Below are positions 51,507 through 58,857 of a stretch of DNA of 64,000 nucleotides, in pieces. Location: positions 1,688,175 to 1,752,174 of the forward strand of contig NC_013385.1 of NCBI RefSeq assembly GCF_000024605.1. The letters are read 5' to 3'. Numbering within the stretch: the first letter of the stretch is position 1; every line of letters begins with the position of its first letter. This stretch comes from Ammonifex degensii KC4 (GTDB lineage Bacteria > Bacillota > Desulfotomaculia > Desulfotomaculales > Ammonificaceae). Both the position numbers and the translations under genes were made by a program. The notes beneath the pieces are model-generated. The model saw nothing but the letters and a program-made list of their open reading frames with translations, was not told where the DNA came from and ran no database searches.

Positions 51507-51806
51507 TCAGCAACTGCTCGCGCGGGGAGAGGAAATGGTAAAGGTGCTCTCACCCCACCAGGTGGTCTCGTAGTCTACCACCGCTTCCTTAACGTAAGGG
51601 AGCAGGCTTTTGTCCACCACGAACTTGAGGGAAGAAACGGTGAAGACCGCATCGTTTTCCCCCGTTGACTCTTCCAGAGCCAATCCCAGCCGGGGACCGC
51701 CTCAGCCCAGCCCGGCCGAAAAGATGCGGATGTAGCCCTGCTCCAGACCGTGTTCCTGCAAAATGGCCTTCAGCCGCTTTTCTGCCTCTGCCGTAACCCG
51801 CAGCAT
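51507..51806 (-). CDS. HesB/IscA-like selenoprotein (in-frame TGA = Sec35)
   Basis: 99 residues if the TGA codon at 51702-51704 is read as selenocysteine. The frame begins with ATG at 51806 after GGAGGTG and gives MLRVTAEAEKRLKAIL, then FSAGLGUGGPRLGLALEES, matching the GUGGP motif of known HesB-like selenoproteins, and continues without a break to FTISSPRASSC. The IscA fold suggests Fe-S or selenium/sulfur handling; the true reaction is unknown. A SECIS-like hairpin lies 19-37 nt after the TGA. The gene is divergent from a CsoR-type regulator. A standard ORF search splits and loses it. If Sec is not inserted, the product is a 34-residue fragment. Confidence 0.82.
51665..51683 (-). promoter_or_regulatory. 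Bacterial SECIS-like hairpin
   Basis: On the minus strand UUGGCUCU-GGA-AGAGUCAA forms an 8-bp stem (one G-U) with a GGA loop, 19-37 nt after the UGA. The distance and the G-rich small loop fit the bacterial SECIS consensus recognised by SelB. Confidence 0.7.
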
Positions 51807-51837
51807 CTTTACGTCACCTCCTTATAGGTGTATAGGT

Positions 51838-51867
51838 ATAATAGACCTGGGAATATCCCGTTGTCAA
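51838..51867 (-). promoter_or_regulatory. Sigma-A promoter of the HesB-like selenoprotein gene
   Basis: TTGACA (51867-51862) and TATTAT (51843-51838), spacing 18 bp, on the minus strand, about 30 bp before the start. The region also carries TATAGG direct repeats. Confidence 0.7.
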
Positions 51868-51903
51868 CTCCCTAGATGTAGAGGGTAGCCGAGTATTCCC
51901 AGG
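51846..51903. repeat. 10-bp inverted repeat between divergent promoters
   Basis: CCTGGGAATA at 51846-51855 and TATTCCCAGG at 51894-51903 are perfect inverted copies, one within the selenoprotein promoter spacer and one just before the -35 of the regulator gene. They are a candidate operator pair for the CsoR-type regulator. Confidence 0.5.
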
Positions 51904-51904
51904 C

Positions 51905-51933
51905 TTGACAGGGCTCCGCGGCTCCGGTAAGCT
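51905..51933 (+). promoter_or_regulatory. Weak candidate promoter of the CsoR-type gene
   Basis: TTGACA at 51905-51910 with TAAGCT 17 bp on at 51928-51933. The -10 match is poor. Confidence 0.35.
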
Positions 51934-51995
51934 AAAATTAAGATTACGCCTTCGGGTTCGGGTATAAACCAGGCCAGAAGAAATGGGGAGATAGC

Positions 51996-52277
51996 ATGAC
52001 CAATCTGCCGGACGAGGGGCGTTTGGCAATAATCAACCGCCTCCGGCGGATAGAGGGTCAGGTAAGGGGAGTCTGCCGGATGGTGGAAGAGGATCAGGAC
52101 TGCGAGAAAATTCTGGATCAGTTCAAAGCACTGGAAGTAGCGGTGAGGAACTGTCGGCGAGCGGTAATCGGGTACTATATGATCCGCTGTGTCAAGGAAA
52201 GGTTCCAGTGTTCGGAAGAAATGGTCGGCTTTCTCAAACAACGGCTAAGCGGTATTCTCGACACTCCCTTGCCGTGA
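51996..52277 (+). CDS. CsoR/RcnR/FrmR-family regulator, CstR-like (Cys-Tyr-Cys)
   Basis: 93 residues of the DUF156 all-helical family: IINRLRRIEGQVRGVCRM, then EEDQDCEKILDQFKALEVAV and GYYMIRCVKE. In copper sensors the ligands are Cys36, His61 and Cys65. Here C36 and C65 are present but position 61 is Tyr. Loss of the His with both Cys kept is seen in CstR-type persulfide sensors, so a role in sensing reactive sulfur (or selenium) is a reasoned guess. Extra cysteines occur at 27 and 53. It is divergent from the selenoprotein gene, which is its likely target. GGGGAG precedes the ATG. Confidence 0.82.
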   Translation: MTNLPDEGRLAIINRLRRIEGQVRGVCRMVEEDQDCEKILDQFKALEVAVRNCRRAVIGYYMIRCVKERFQCSEEMVGFLKQRLSGILDTPLP

Positions 52278-52922
52278 GGTGAGGAGTCTGACCCTGCTCT
52301 CCCCTTGATACATATCCACCCGGTAAACCCGCTCCCCCGTTTCAGCCAGGCTGTCGGAGTGGGTGACCAAAAGTATTTGTCTCCCGGTCTCTTGACTGAA
52401 GGTCTGCAGCCACTCCCCCAGCTGACGGGCATACTCCTCGCTCACATGCTTGCCGGGCTCGTCCAGGACAAGTATTCCCGGCAAGCGGCTGTGCTCTAAG
52501 AGGGCGCTGCGCAAGCTCAAAGAAATCACATCTACCACCCCACCCCCCCGTGCCTCGGTGGGTTCGGTCTTCACCGGTTGCGTACCCCCGTAGGTGCTGA
52601 TGACGAAAAAGTCGGCTTCCTGTTGCTCCCGGCGGGTGGTGAGCTCTATAGCGAAGCTTATCTCGGGACCGAAAACGGCCTGCAAGGCCGAGGTAACCGC
52701 TTTTTCTAAAGCTTTACGCGCGTGTTCGTAGGCCGAGTTGGCCGCCAGCAGGAATACCTCTCTCACCCGGCCGAGAACCTCCTCTTTCGCACGGCAGGCC
52801 GCAAGTTCTCTTTCTTTTTCCTCCAGTTCCTGCTTGAGCCTGTCAAATTCCCAGCGCTTGCGGGCCACGTACTCTTCGAAGAGAGCAAGACCTTCCTTAA
52901 TCCTCTCGTCCACGCCGCTCAT
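52245..52922 (-). CDS. Rad50/SbcC-like ATPase, C-terminal segment
   Basis: 225 residues. It starts with a coiled coil (about 1-55). The ABC signature region ARGGGVVDVISLSLRSALLE, Walker B ILVLDEPGKHVSEEYA and the H-loop ILLVTHSDSLAE are the C-terminal half of an SMC/Rad50-type ATPase head. No Walker A is present, so it must pair with the separate N-terminal segment encoded two genes upstream. Its start overlaps the coiled-coil gene by 26 bp, and its stop lies 33 bp inside the convergent regulator gene. Confidence 0.8.
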   Translation of the reverse strand: MSGVDERIKEGLALFEEYVARKRWEFDRLKQELEEKERELAACRAKEEVLGRVREVFLLAANSAYEHARKALEKAVTSALQAVFGPEISFAIELTTRREQQEADFFVISTYGGTQPVKTEPTEARGGGVVDVISLSLRSALLEHSRLPGILVLDEPGKHVSEEYARQLGEWLQTFSQETGRQILLVTHSDSLAETGERVYRVDMYQGESRVRLLTSRQGSVENTA

Positions 52923-53187
52923 TACCCCCTGCCGAATATTTTTCGATCAGGTCCCAGGGAATGAGCTCCCGCGCCTCGGCTATGGCCCGAGCTATCTCCT
53001 TCTCCAGCCGGGCCAGCTCTTCTTCGAGCCTCTCCGGCTCTACCCCCAGGCGGCGGATCTCGTTCTCTATTTCCTGGAGCTGGTTTTCCAAGAGCTCCTT
53101 GCGGGCCAGGGCCTGCTCGCGCAGTCGCTTGGCCAGTTCAATTCCTTTCCTTATTTCAGCAATTTCCTTCTCAAAGTTGTTCCCCAA
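52897..53187 (-). CDS. Small coiled-coil protein between the two Rad50-like segments
   Basis: 96 residues from a TTG, nearly all charged heptads (IELAKRLREQALARKELLEN, then ERLEEELARLEKEIARAIAE). It occupies the place of the returning coiled-coil arm of a normal Rad50, between the zinc hook and the C-terminal head. It overlaps the upstream gene by 17 bp and the downstream one by 26 bp, so it is translationally coupled with both. A structural part of the same complex is the natural reading; it has no domain of its own. Confidence 0.65.
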   Translation of the reverse strand: MGNNFEKEIAEIRKGIELAKRLREQALARKELLENQLQEIENEIRRLGVEPERLEEELARLEKEIARAIAEARELIPWDLIEKYSAGGNERRGRED

Positions 53188-54508
53188 GGACTATCCCCAT
53201 CCTTTCCAGCTCTTGCCGCCAGACTTTCTCCACGTGCTCGGGCGTGAGATCGGTACCGCAGAGCGGGCAGCGCTGGAGGGAAGACAAGGCCCGCCGGTAC
53301 CTTTCCGCCTCCAAGTTCAGTGCCTCTTCCTGCTGCCGTACTTTCCGTGCCTCGGCTTCGAGCTCTCCGGCCCGGTTCTTCTTCTCGCGCCAGCAGCGGG
53401 CAAGTTCTCGGTAAAGACGAAGAGCCGCATCGGCCCGGCAAAAGGCCTCCTCCGCTTCCGCCAGGCGGTGAAGCCGGGAGAGCACCTGGAGCTCAAGCTT
53501 TTTTGAGTAATCTAACCTCTTTTGCCGCTCTTCCCGGTAGCGGTGAAGCTGGGCGAACTTTTCACCCAGCCTGCCCAGTTCCTTTCCCCGCTCTTCGGCA
53601 AAAGGAAGCCGGGAAAGGCTACGAAGGATTTCTTCTTCCCGGGCCAGGGCGGCTGAGACACGCCGGCGTGCCTCAGCCGCTTTAGAAAGTTGCCCGTATC
53701 TTCTTTCCAGTTCTTCCAGCTCTGCCAGCTTGGCGGCCAGGATTTCCTCGGAAGGAAGCCGGGCCAGGGCGCTCATGAAGAAGGCCGCCTCTCGCCGCAG
53801 CCGTTCCCTTTTCTCCTTCAGGCAGAGAAGCTCTGCCCGTCTTTCTTCTGCCTTAAGCACCCCGTTTACCAGCTCACGGACTGTCTTCAGCTTTTCCTCC
53901 AGCTGTGGAAGTTCTTCCTGCAAAGGGGAAATTTTCTTCCGGAGGGCGGCAACGGACTCCTCCAGGCTCTTTATCCGGCCTTGCCACTGGGACTGCTCCC
54001 GCAAAGCCGCTTTGGCCGCCCGCTGGAAAAGGTCGGCCCCCGCTATCTGCCCTATCACCTGCGCCCGCACGCTGGGGCTCTCCCGCAAAAGAAAAGGAGG
54101 ATCAAGCTGGTGAGCAAGGTGCAGCTCCAGTGACTGGTTGCCTATGGAGTAAGGCTTTATGCCGGTGAGCTCCTCTACCTCCTTAGGGACGCTTCGCCCA
54201 GGGCTTTCCAGGCGCAAGGACTTCCCATCGGGATACTTTATACAGTAGCGGTTGGTCTTTCCTTCCCGCTCGCGCTCAACGAGCAGGCCGTCTTCCAGTT
54301 CTACGGCCACCCGGCAGCGGTGGCTACCCGCCCGCACCAGCCCCTCCCCCTGGGGGCGGTTGTAGAAGAGCCAGCGCAGAGCCCGTACCACCGCCGACTT
54401 GCCCCGGTCCGATTCCCCCACCAGCACGGTAACGGTAGGGGAAAGCTCGATTTCTGTGTAGCGGTGCGACTGGAAGTTTTCCAGGATTATCCGCCTGATT
54501 TTAGGCAT
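53171..54508 (-). CDS. Rad50/SbcC-like ATPase, N-terminal segment with zinc hook
   Basis: 445 residues. The N-terminal head has IILENFQSHRYTEIELSP and Walker A VGESDRGKS with ALRWLFYNRP. A long coiled coil spans about 175-410, and near the end is CPLCGTDLTPEHV, a CxxC zinc-hook motif. A full Rad50 would continue through a second coil to the C-terminal head; here the chain stops about 30 residues after the hook. The Q-loop segment KPYSIGNQSLELHLA is present. It overlaps mre11 by 8 bp. It probably works with the next two products as a three-chain Rad50. Confidence 0.82.
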   Translation of the reverse strand: MPKIRRIILENFQSHRYTEIELSPTVTVLVGESDRGKSAVVRALRWLFYNRPQGEGLVRAGSHRCRVAVELEDGLLVEREREGKTNRYCIKYPDGKSLRLESPGRSVPKEVEELTGIKPYSIGNQSLELHLAHQLDPPFLLRESPSVRAQVIGQIAGADLFQRAAKAALREQSQWQGRIKSLEESVAALRKKISPLQEELPQLEEKLKTVRELVNGVLKAEERRAELLCLKEKRERLRREAAFFMSALARLPSEEILAAKLAELEELERRYGQLSKAAEARRRVSAALAREEEILRSLSRLPFAEERGKELGRLGEKFAQLHRYREERQKRLDYSKKLELQVLSRLHRLAEAEEAFCRADAALRLYRELARCWREKKNRAGELEAEARKVRQQEEALNLEAERYRRALSSLQRCPLCGTDLTPEHVEKVWRQELERMGIVLGEQL

Positions 54509-55493
54509 TTTCCCCCACCTCAGCTTGGACCTGAGACCATATCCGATAAACCTCCTGTTTTACCTCTTCAAAGCCAAGATCGTCCTTCTTTTCCGCCAGG
54601 ACGCGTTCCAGAATGATGTCGGGCGTGGTCGTAGACCAACCTTCCGCCCTGCTTAGAGCCCGCAGCTGTGCCAGAAACTCCTCCCGCTTCCTGGCCCGGA
54701 AGGCGGCCTCTTCAATGGCCTGCCGGTCAAGCACCTCCACCCCCGGCAGGGCGCTTTGCAGGGGGATGTGCTCGTGCCACAACCTCTCCTCCACGTGGAT
54801 CAGGACCACCTGGGGGGTACGGTTGAGCTCCGCCGGGCTGGCCGAAAGGCGCACCAAGGCCCCAGGGTTGAGAAACCACTTGCCTTCCCGGCAAACGTCC
54901 GGATAGCCGAGGTGATAGTGGCCGCATAGGGTGTAGTCCGCCTCGGTATGGGGAGCCACCTCGTCGACGAGGGTATACTTCATCACCGTCCCCTGAGGGC
55001 GGTCGATGAGCGCCCCGTGACACACATGCAAGGCCACATCGCAATCCCCTTTTTTTACTACGTAGTCCGCCTTATCCCCTTCGTCGATGGCGTAGTGGTA
55101 AGGTGCTCCGGTTACCTTGACCCTTATTCCTTTTTCCTCAAAGTAGACGGGGGTGGAGGAAAGCAGGCGCACTTGTCCTAAGCGGGCCAGGAAGCCCAGC
55201 AGGGTGCGCGAGAGGGTGGCCGGATTCTGTCCGTGCAGATCGTGGTTGCCCGGTACCACCAGTAAGGGTGCAGGCAGCCTGGCCAGGATGGCCAGATATT
55301 CACCCATGGCACTTAAGCCCGGCAAAGGGGCATCGAAGAAATCCCCCCCGTGCAAGACCGCCGTGACTTCCAGTTCCTCCGCCAGCCGCACCACTTCCTC
55401 TAGCTTGGTCTTCAAGGTAGCTACAAAGTCGTCCTTGCGGTTGGTCGGGTTTACCCCGCGCAGATGGGTATCGGTGAGGAAAAGAAAGCGCAA
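54501..55493 (-). CDS. Mre11/SbcD-like metallophosphatase nuclease
   Basis: 330 residues. The calcineurin-like motifs are complete: FLTDTHLRG (Asp, His), GGDFFDAP, VPGNHDLHG, LHVCHGALI and CGHYHLG, which bind two Mn ions. The C-terminal 80 residues would contact the Rad50 coils. It is the exonuclease/endonuclease partner of the Rad50-like chains. It lies 17 bp after the HerA gene and overlaps the Rad50 N-terminal segment gene. Confidence 0.87.
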   Translation of the reverse strand: MRFLFLTDTHLRGVNPTNRKDDFVATLKTKLEEVVRLAEELEVTAVLHGGDFFDAPLPGLSAMGEYLAILARLPAPLLVVPGNHDLHGQNPATLSRTLLGFLARLGQVRLLSSTPVYFEEKGIRVKVTGAPYHYAIDEGDKADYVVKKGDCDVALHVCHGALIDRPQGTVMKYTLVDEVAPHTEADYTLCGHYHLGYPDVCREGKWFLNPGALVRLSASPAELNRTPQVVLIHVEERLWHEHIPLQSALPGVEVLDRQAIEEAAFRARKREEFLAQLRALSRAEGWSTTTPDIILERVLAEKKDDLGFEEVKQEVYRIWSQVQAEVGENA

Positions 55494-55510
55494 AATGCTC
55501 CCCTCCCGCT

Positions 55511-57442
55511 TCAGGCCAATGCCCAGCGATAGCCGCCGAAGGCCAGGCTTGTAGTTACTTTAAGCTTGCCCGCTTCCGACCAGCGTCTGAGTGCCTGGCG
55601 TAGCTCAGCCTCGTTTACCCGGCGCCTCAGGCGCCGCTCGCACTCCTGCAGGCACTGGGTGAGATCCAGTTCTCTAATGTAGCCGCCGCGCTTCTCGATG
55701 AACTCCCGCACCACGGGCCAGAGATCTTCTCCCTGCCTTTGCCGGTACTCCCGCCACTCGGCGAGGGGATCCTCAGCGTGGGGGCTACGGGTCCAGCTCG
55801 CCCGCACCGTGATGGGTACCGTCCTCCGCACGATGGCCGAGGAGACAAAAGCATTGCCCGAAGAAAGATAGGGGAGGCGGTTAATTTCCCCCGGTCCGAG
55901 GTCGGTCTCACGGCTTATGACGTCCAGGTCCTGCGCCCGCACGGTGCGCAGGATGATCTTGGTGTTGAGCTGGGCGTTGACCGTGTCGTCGAGCAGGGAG
56001 GGACGCTGGGTGGCCAAGACGAGAAACACCCCGTACTTGCGCCCTTCCTGCGCTATTTCCCTAATTATGGAGCGTGCGGGCGCAAAGTCCTTGTCGCCGG
56101 TGGACTTGGGAGCCAGGACGTGAGCCTCGTCGGTCACCACGAAGAAGGGAGGGAAGTAAGGGGAGGCTTTGGTGCCGTATTGCTTGCCGTCTCGGTAGTC
56201 CCGGCGCTGCCGGAAAAGCCGCCTTAAAGCGTAGGTGGCAAAGATGATGAGCTTGCGCGTTTCTCCCCGCACTATACACACCTTTCCCTGCTTTAAAGCC
56301 TCTTCTATATCCGTCGTGCCGCGGGAGCCAAAAAGCCCAGCGTAGCAGAGGAAATTGAGGCGCCGCTGCACGGCCTGGGCCGTGCTTTCGCTTATGCCGG
56401 CATCGCGGAACTCCTGGTATACCTTCAACTTTTCCCGGTACTCGGCCTGGCGCAGGGGGTCGTCGGGAAACCTTTCCTCCGCCGGGTCTTTTCCCTCCTC
56501 TTGCTTCTTGAGGTCCTGTTCAAATCGCCGGGAATAAGTTAGGGCTTCTATCAGGCAACTAAGGCGATTCCGGTAGCTCTCCAGGCTATCTCCCGGACGC
56601 CACAGGACCGAGGCCGCGTGGTCCATCTGCTCGGTCCAGCCTTCCATGGCTGCCTTTAGCAGAATCACCAATTCTCCCCGCTCCAAATCTTCAAAGCGGA
56701 CATCGGCATTGTGCCCCAGCAAAAAGAGGCTTGCCTTGTCAGCCAACTCCCTCTGCCGGGACAAAAAAGGCTCGTCGAAAACCAGCGGCTCTTCGAAGCT
56801 AAGCTCGAAGTGGGGGTCAAAAACCAGGGTGGGTATTTCCTGACGCATGAGTTCCTCCAGCAAAACACGCAGGGCGAAAGACTTGCCCGAGCCCGAACCT
56901 CCAAAAATCCCCACATGAGGATACTGGGAGAACTTAGACCAGGGAAGGAAGAAAGGAACCCCTTGCATGTATTCAACCCTTTCTTCCCCGGGAAGGTAGC
57001 GAAAGACCAGATTTTTTAGCTCCTCCGGGAGATCGAACTCTTCGGTTCCCCGAACCACGCCGAGTAGAGCCCCCGCTTCTTGCCAGTCTTCCGGCAAGAG
57101 GTGGGGGCGCACTTCCTCAAAAGTGGCCGGCCGCACCCTGGCCCCCACCTCCAAGGGATGGGTGAGTTCCTCCACCACTCGTACCTCGGCCAGGTAAAAG
57201 GTCTCGTGCGCCGGGTCATAGCCTAGGGCCTGCAGGGTTCCCAAGGTAGCTTCGTCGATGAGACCAGGATGGGCCGCGTGTGCGGCCTCGGGCAGGAGGG
57301 GGTTGATGGCGTAGGTACCTACCACCTCTACCAGTACCCCTCCCGGGTTGCCTTCCACCACCAGGTACTCGTTTACCCGGAAAGGGCGTTCCCGCGTGGC
57401 TACCTTTCCTTCTACCTGGCTGGTTACACCCACCAGACGCAT
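55511..57442 (-). CDS. HerA-like DNA translocase/helicase
   Basis: 643 residues. An N-terminal HAS-barrel-like domain (about 1-130), then the hexameric ATPase with Walker A GGSGSGKSFALRVLLEEL near 177, Walker B FFVVTDEAHVLAP and the sensor VLATQRPSLLDDTVNAQLNT, are typical of HerA. HerA hexamers pull DNA through while bound to the NurA nuclease and with Mre11-Rad50 make long single-stranded overhangs. A winged-helix-like C-terminus (RRRVNEAELRQALRRWSEAG) is unusual and may bind DNA. It lies 23 bp after nurA. Confidence 0.88.
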   Translation of the reverse strand: MRLVGVTSQVEGKVATRERPFRVNEYLVVEGNPGGVLVEVVGTYAINPLLPEAAHAAHPGLIDEATLGTLQALGYDPAHETFYLAEVRVVEELTHPLEVGARVRPATFEEVRPHLLPEDWQEAGALLGVVRGTEEFDLPEELKNLVFRYLPGEERVEYMQGVPFFLPWSKFSQYPHVGIFGGSGSGKSFALRVLLEELMRQEIPTLVFDPHFELSFEEPLVFDEPFLSRQRELADKASLFLLGHNADVRFEDLERGELVILLKAAMEGWTEQMDHAASVLWRPGDSLESYRNRLSCLIEALTYSRRFEQDLKKQEEGKDPAEERFPDDPLRQAEYREKLKVYQEFRDAGISESTAQAVQRRLNFLCYAGLFGSRGTTDIEEALKQGKVCIVRGETRKLIIFATYALRRLFRQRRDYRDGKQYGTKASPYFPPFFVVTDEAHVLAPKSTGDKDFAPARSIIREIAQEGRKYGVFLVLATQRPSLLDDTVNAQLNTKIILRTVRAQDLDVISRETDLGPGEINRLPYLSSGNAFVSSAIVRRTVPITVRASWTRSPHAEDPLAEWREYRQRQGEDLWPVVREFIEKRGGYIRELDLTQCLQECERRLRRRVNEAELRQALRRWSEAGKLKVTTSLAFGGYRWALA

Positions 57443-57465
57443 ATTTCTCTAACCCCCGAGACTTT

Positions 57466-58425
57466 TTAAAAAGGACGGCGCCGACGGTGCGAGGAAAGGA
57501 AAACCTCCCGCAGCTCTGGCGGCACCGTGACGGCCACCAGGCGTTCCACCTCGGCCGCCTGCAGGCGCACGTAGCGATCGGCCAGATCGATCAGGCTTGG
57601 TATCCCTCTGCCGTCGGCAGGAGTGAGGGCGCGTAAGACGCCCAGGATTTCGGGCAAAAACTCTTTCTGCTCGCGTAGAAAGTCAAAGGCCACCGGCTGG
57701 GGATGATGGCCGAAACGGGCAAACACTCTGATGAAGGGTTCTTCTTCGTCCTCCTCCAACTCGAAGACTTCTCCTAGATCCAGGCACCCGTAAAGCACCT
57801 CTCGGTCGTGGGGAGAAAAACCGGTAAAGCCAAGGCCCACCGCTTCTCCCAGCCGCCGGCTAGCTATTTCCTCTATGACTCCCACCAGCAGTACCCCTCC
57901 TTCCAGGGCCCGCTCGCAAAGAGCCTGAAAAAGCTCCCCCGCCCGATTGCGGAAGGGAACGAAGCCTCCGTCGAGTAAGACCAGAGCTCCTGGCAAAGCC
58001 TCCGCCACTTGTAGGGCCACCCGGAGCTCAAGCGCGGTCATCAGCTCCCGCACCCGCTGCTCGGCCATCAGATCCGGAGCTCCGCGCTCTTTTTGCGCCC
58101 GCTCTTCCAGGTACTCTCGCACCTCCGGCTTGAGCGGCGAGAACACCTCGTGCTCCACCAAGGGGGAGTCAAGAGGGGGAAGAGCAAAAGCGACGGCCTG
58201 CATGAGGACGAGGAAGTAGGGAAAATGGGAACCTACCGTGCCCAGCGAGCCATCCACCGCCACCACGCGCCTTTTTGGCGGCAAAGGGTCAACTCGGTAA
58301 AACTTGCCTAATCTCTCCAGCCGGCAGCGCAGCTCAAAAATCGAGGGGCGTCCTTGGAGGAACTGGTGGCAAAGAGACGCAAACTCCTTGAGCTTAGCCA
58401 CCGCCCCCTCGTTCCCCACGAGCAA
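57466..58425 (-). CDS. NurA-domain nuclease
   Basis: 319 residues from a TTG at 58425 (a GTG two codons on is also possible); the longer frame upstream overlaps the DUF4405 gene and is discounted. VVAVDGSLGTVGSHFPYF carries the first catalytic Asp of NurA and ALVLLDGGFVPFRN the second. NurA dimers sit on HerA hexamers and degrade DNA 5'-to-3' (known from archaea and some bacteria). The herA gene follows 23 bp later, supporting the pairing. Confidence 0.83.
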   Translation of the reverse strand: MLVGNEGAVAKLKEFASLCHQFLQGRPSIFELRCRLERLGKFYRVDPLPPKRRVVAVDGSLGTVGSHFPYFLVLMQAVAFALPPLDSPLVEHEVFSPLKPEVREYLEERAQKERGAPDLMAEQRVRELMTALELRVALQVAEALPGALVLLDGGFVPFRNRAGELFQALCERALEGGVLLVGVIEEIASRRLGEAVGLGFTGFSPHDREVLYGCLDLGEVFELEEDEEEPFIRVFARFGHHPQPVAFDFLREQKEFLPEILGVLRALTPADGRGIPSLIDLADRYVRLQAAEVERLVAVTVPPELREVFLSSHRRRRPF

Positions 58426-58433
58426 GCTTCCAC

Positions 58434-58754
58434 CTACCTCTCCTTGCCGCCGAAGATCTGGCGGGTCATGGAGACAATCCAGGACCAGTGAAGGTAAAGG
58501 TGGATGATCACCAGCGCTACCAGCGCCAGGGCCAAGTAGCGGTGGATATCGGTCCAGGTATGGCGCGTTAAAAAGAGAAAGACCTGTTCCTGACTCAGGC
58601 GCCAGCCGTAACTTCCCCCATGACCCCACTGCCAGCCGTAACCTCCTCCACCACCGGGGAGCACCAGCCAGCGCACAAAGCCGGAGAAAGCCAGTCCTAG
58701 CCCCACCAGGAAAAGGAGGCAATCCACCAAGTAGTTGAGTTTAGAGCGGTTCAA
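58434..58754 (-). CDS. DUF4405 small membrane protein (cytochrome b561-like)
   Basis: 106 residues from a TTG with AAGGGGGG upstream. Two membrane helices (about 8-33 and 70-95) flank a Gly/Trp-rich loop. The second carries HTWTDIHRYLALALVALVII and HLYLHW, the histidine pattern of DUF4405, which may ligate haem. It is 8 bp upstream of nurA, but a functional tie to DNA repair is not apparent; it may simply share the transcript. Confidence 0.75.
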   Translation of the reverse strand: MNRSKLNYLVDCLLFLVGLGLAFSGFVRWLVLPGGGGGYGWQWGHGGSYGWRLSQEQVFLFLTRHTWTDIHRYLALALVALVIIHLYLHWSWIVSMTRQIFGGKER

Positions 58755-58802
58755 GTTATTCCCCCCTTATTGTTTTAATAGTAGCACATTTTCCCGCCAA
58801 AG

Positions 58803-58834
58803 TTTAAGGCCGGGAGGACCTTCCCGGCCTTAAA
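58803..58834 (-). terminator. Strong hairpin after the NlpC/P60 gene
   Basis: A perfect 13-bp stem TTTAAGGCCGGGA/TCCCGGCCTTAAA with a 6-nt loop. The T-tract on the minus strand is poor, so termination is likely but not certain. Confidence 0.6.
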
Positions 58835-58857
58835 CCTTCTAGCTCAAATTCTGGTTC

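Noticed and set aside
51690-51701. Hairpin CGGTCCC/GGGATTG immediately after the TGA as the SECIS
   Set aside because: Its loop is too close to the UGA; the 8-bp stem with a GGA loop at 19-37 nt fits the consensus distance better.
51814-52029. 71-codon minus-strand open frame between the selenoprotein and regulator genes
   Set aside because: It covers both promoters and has no conserved features.
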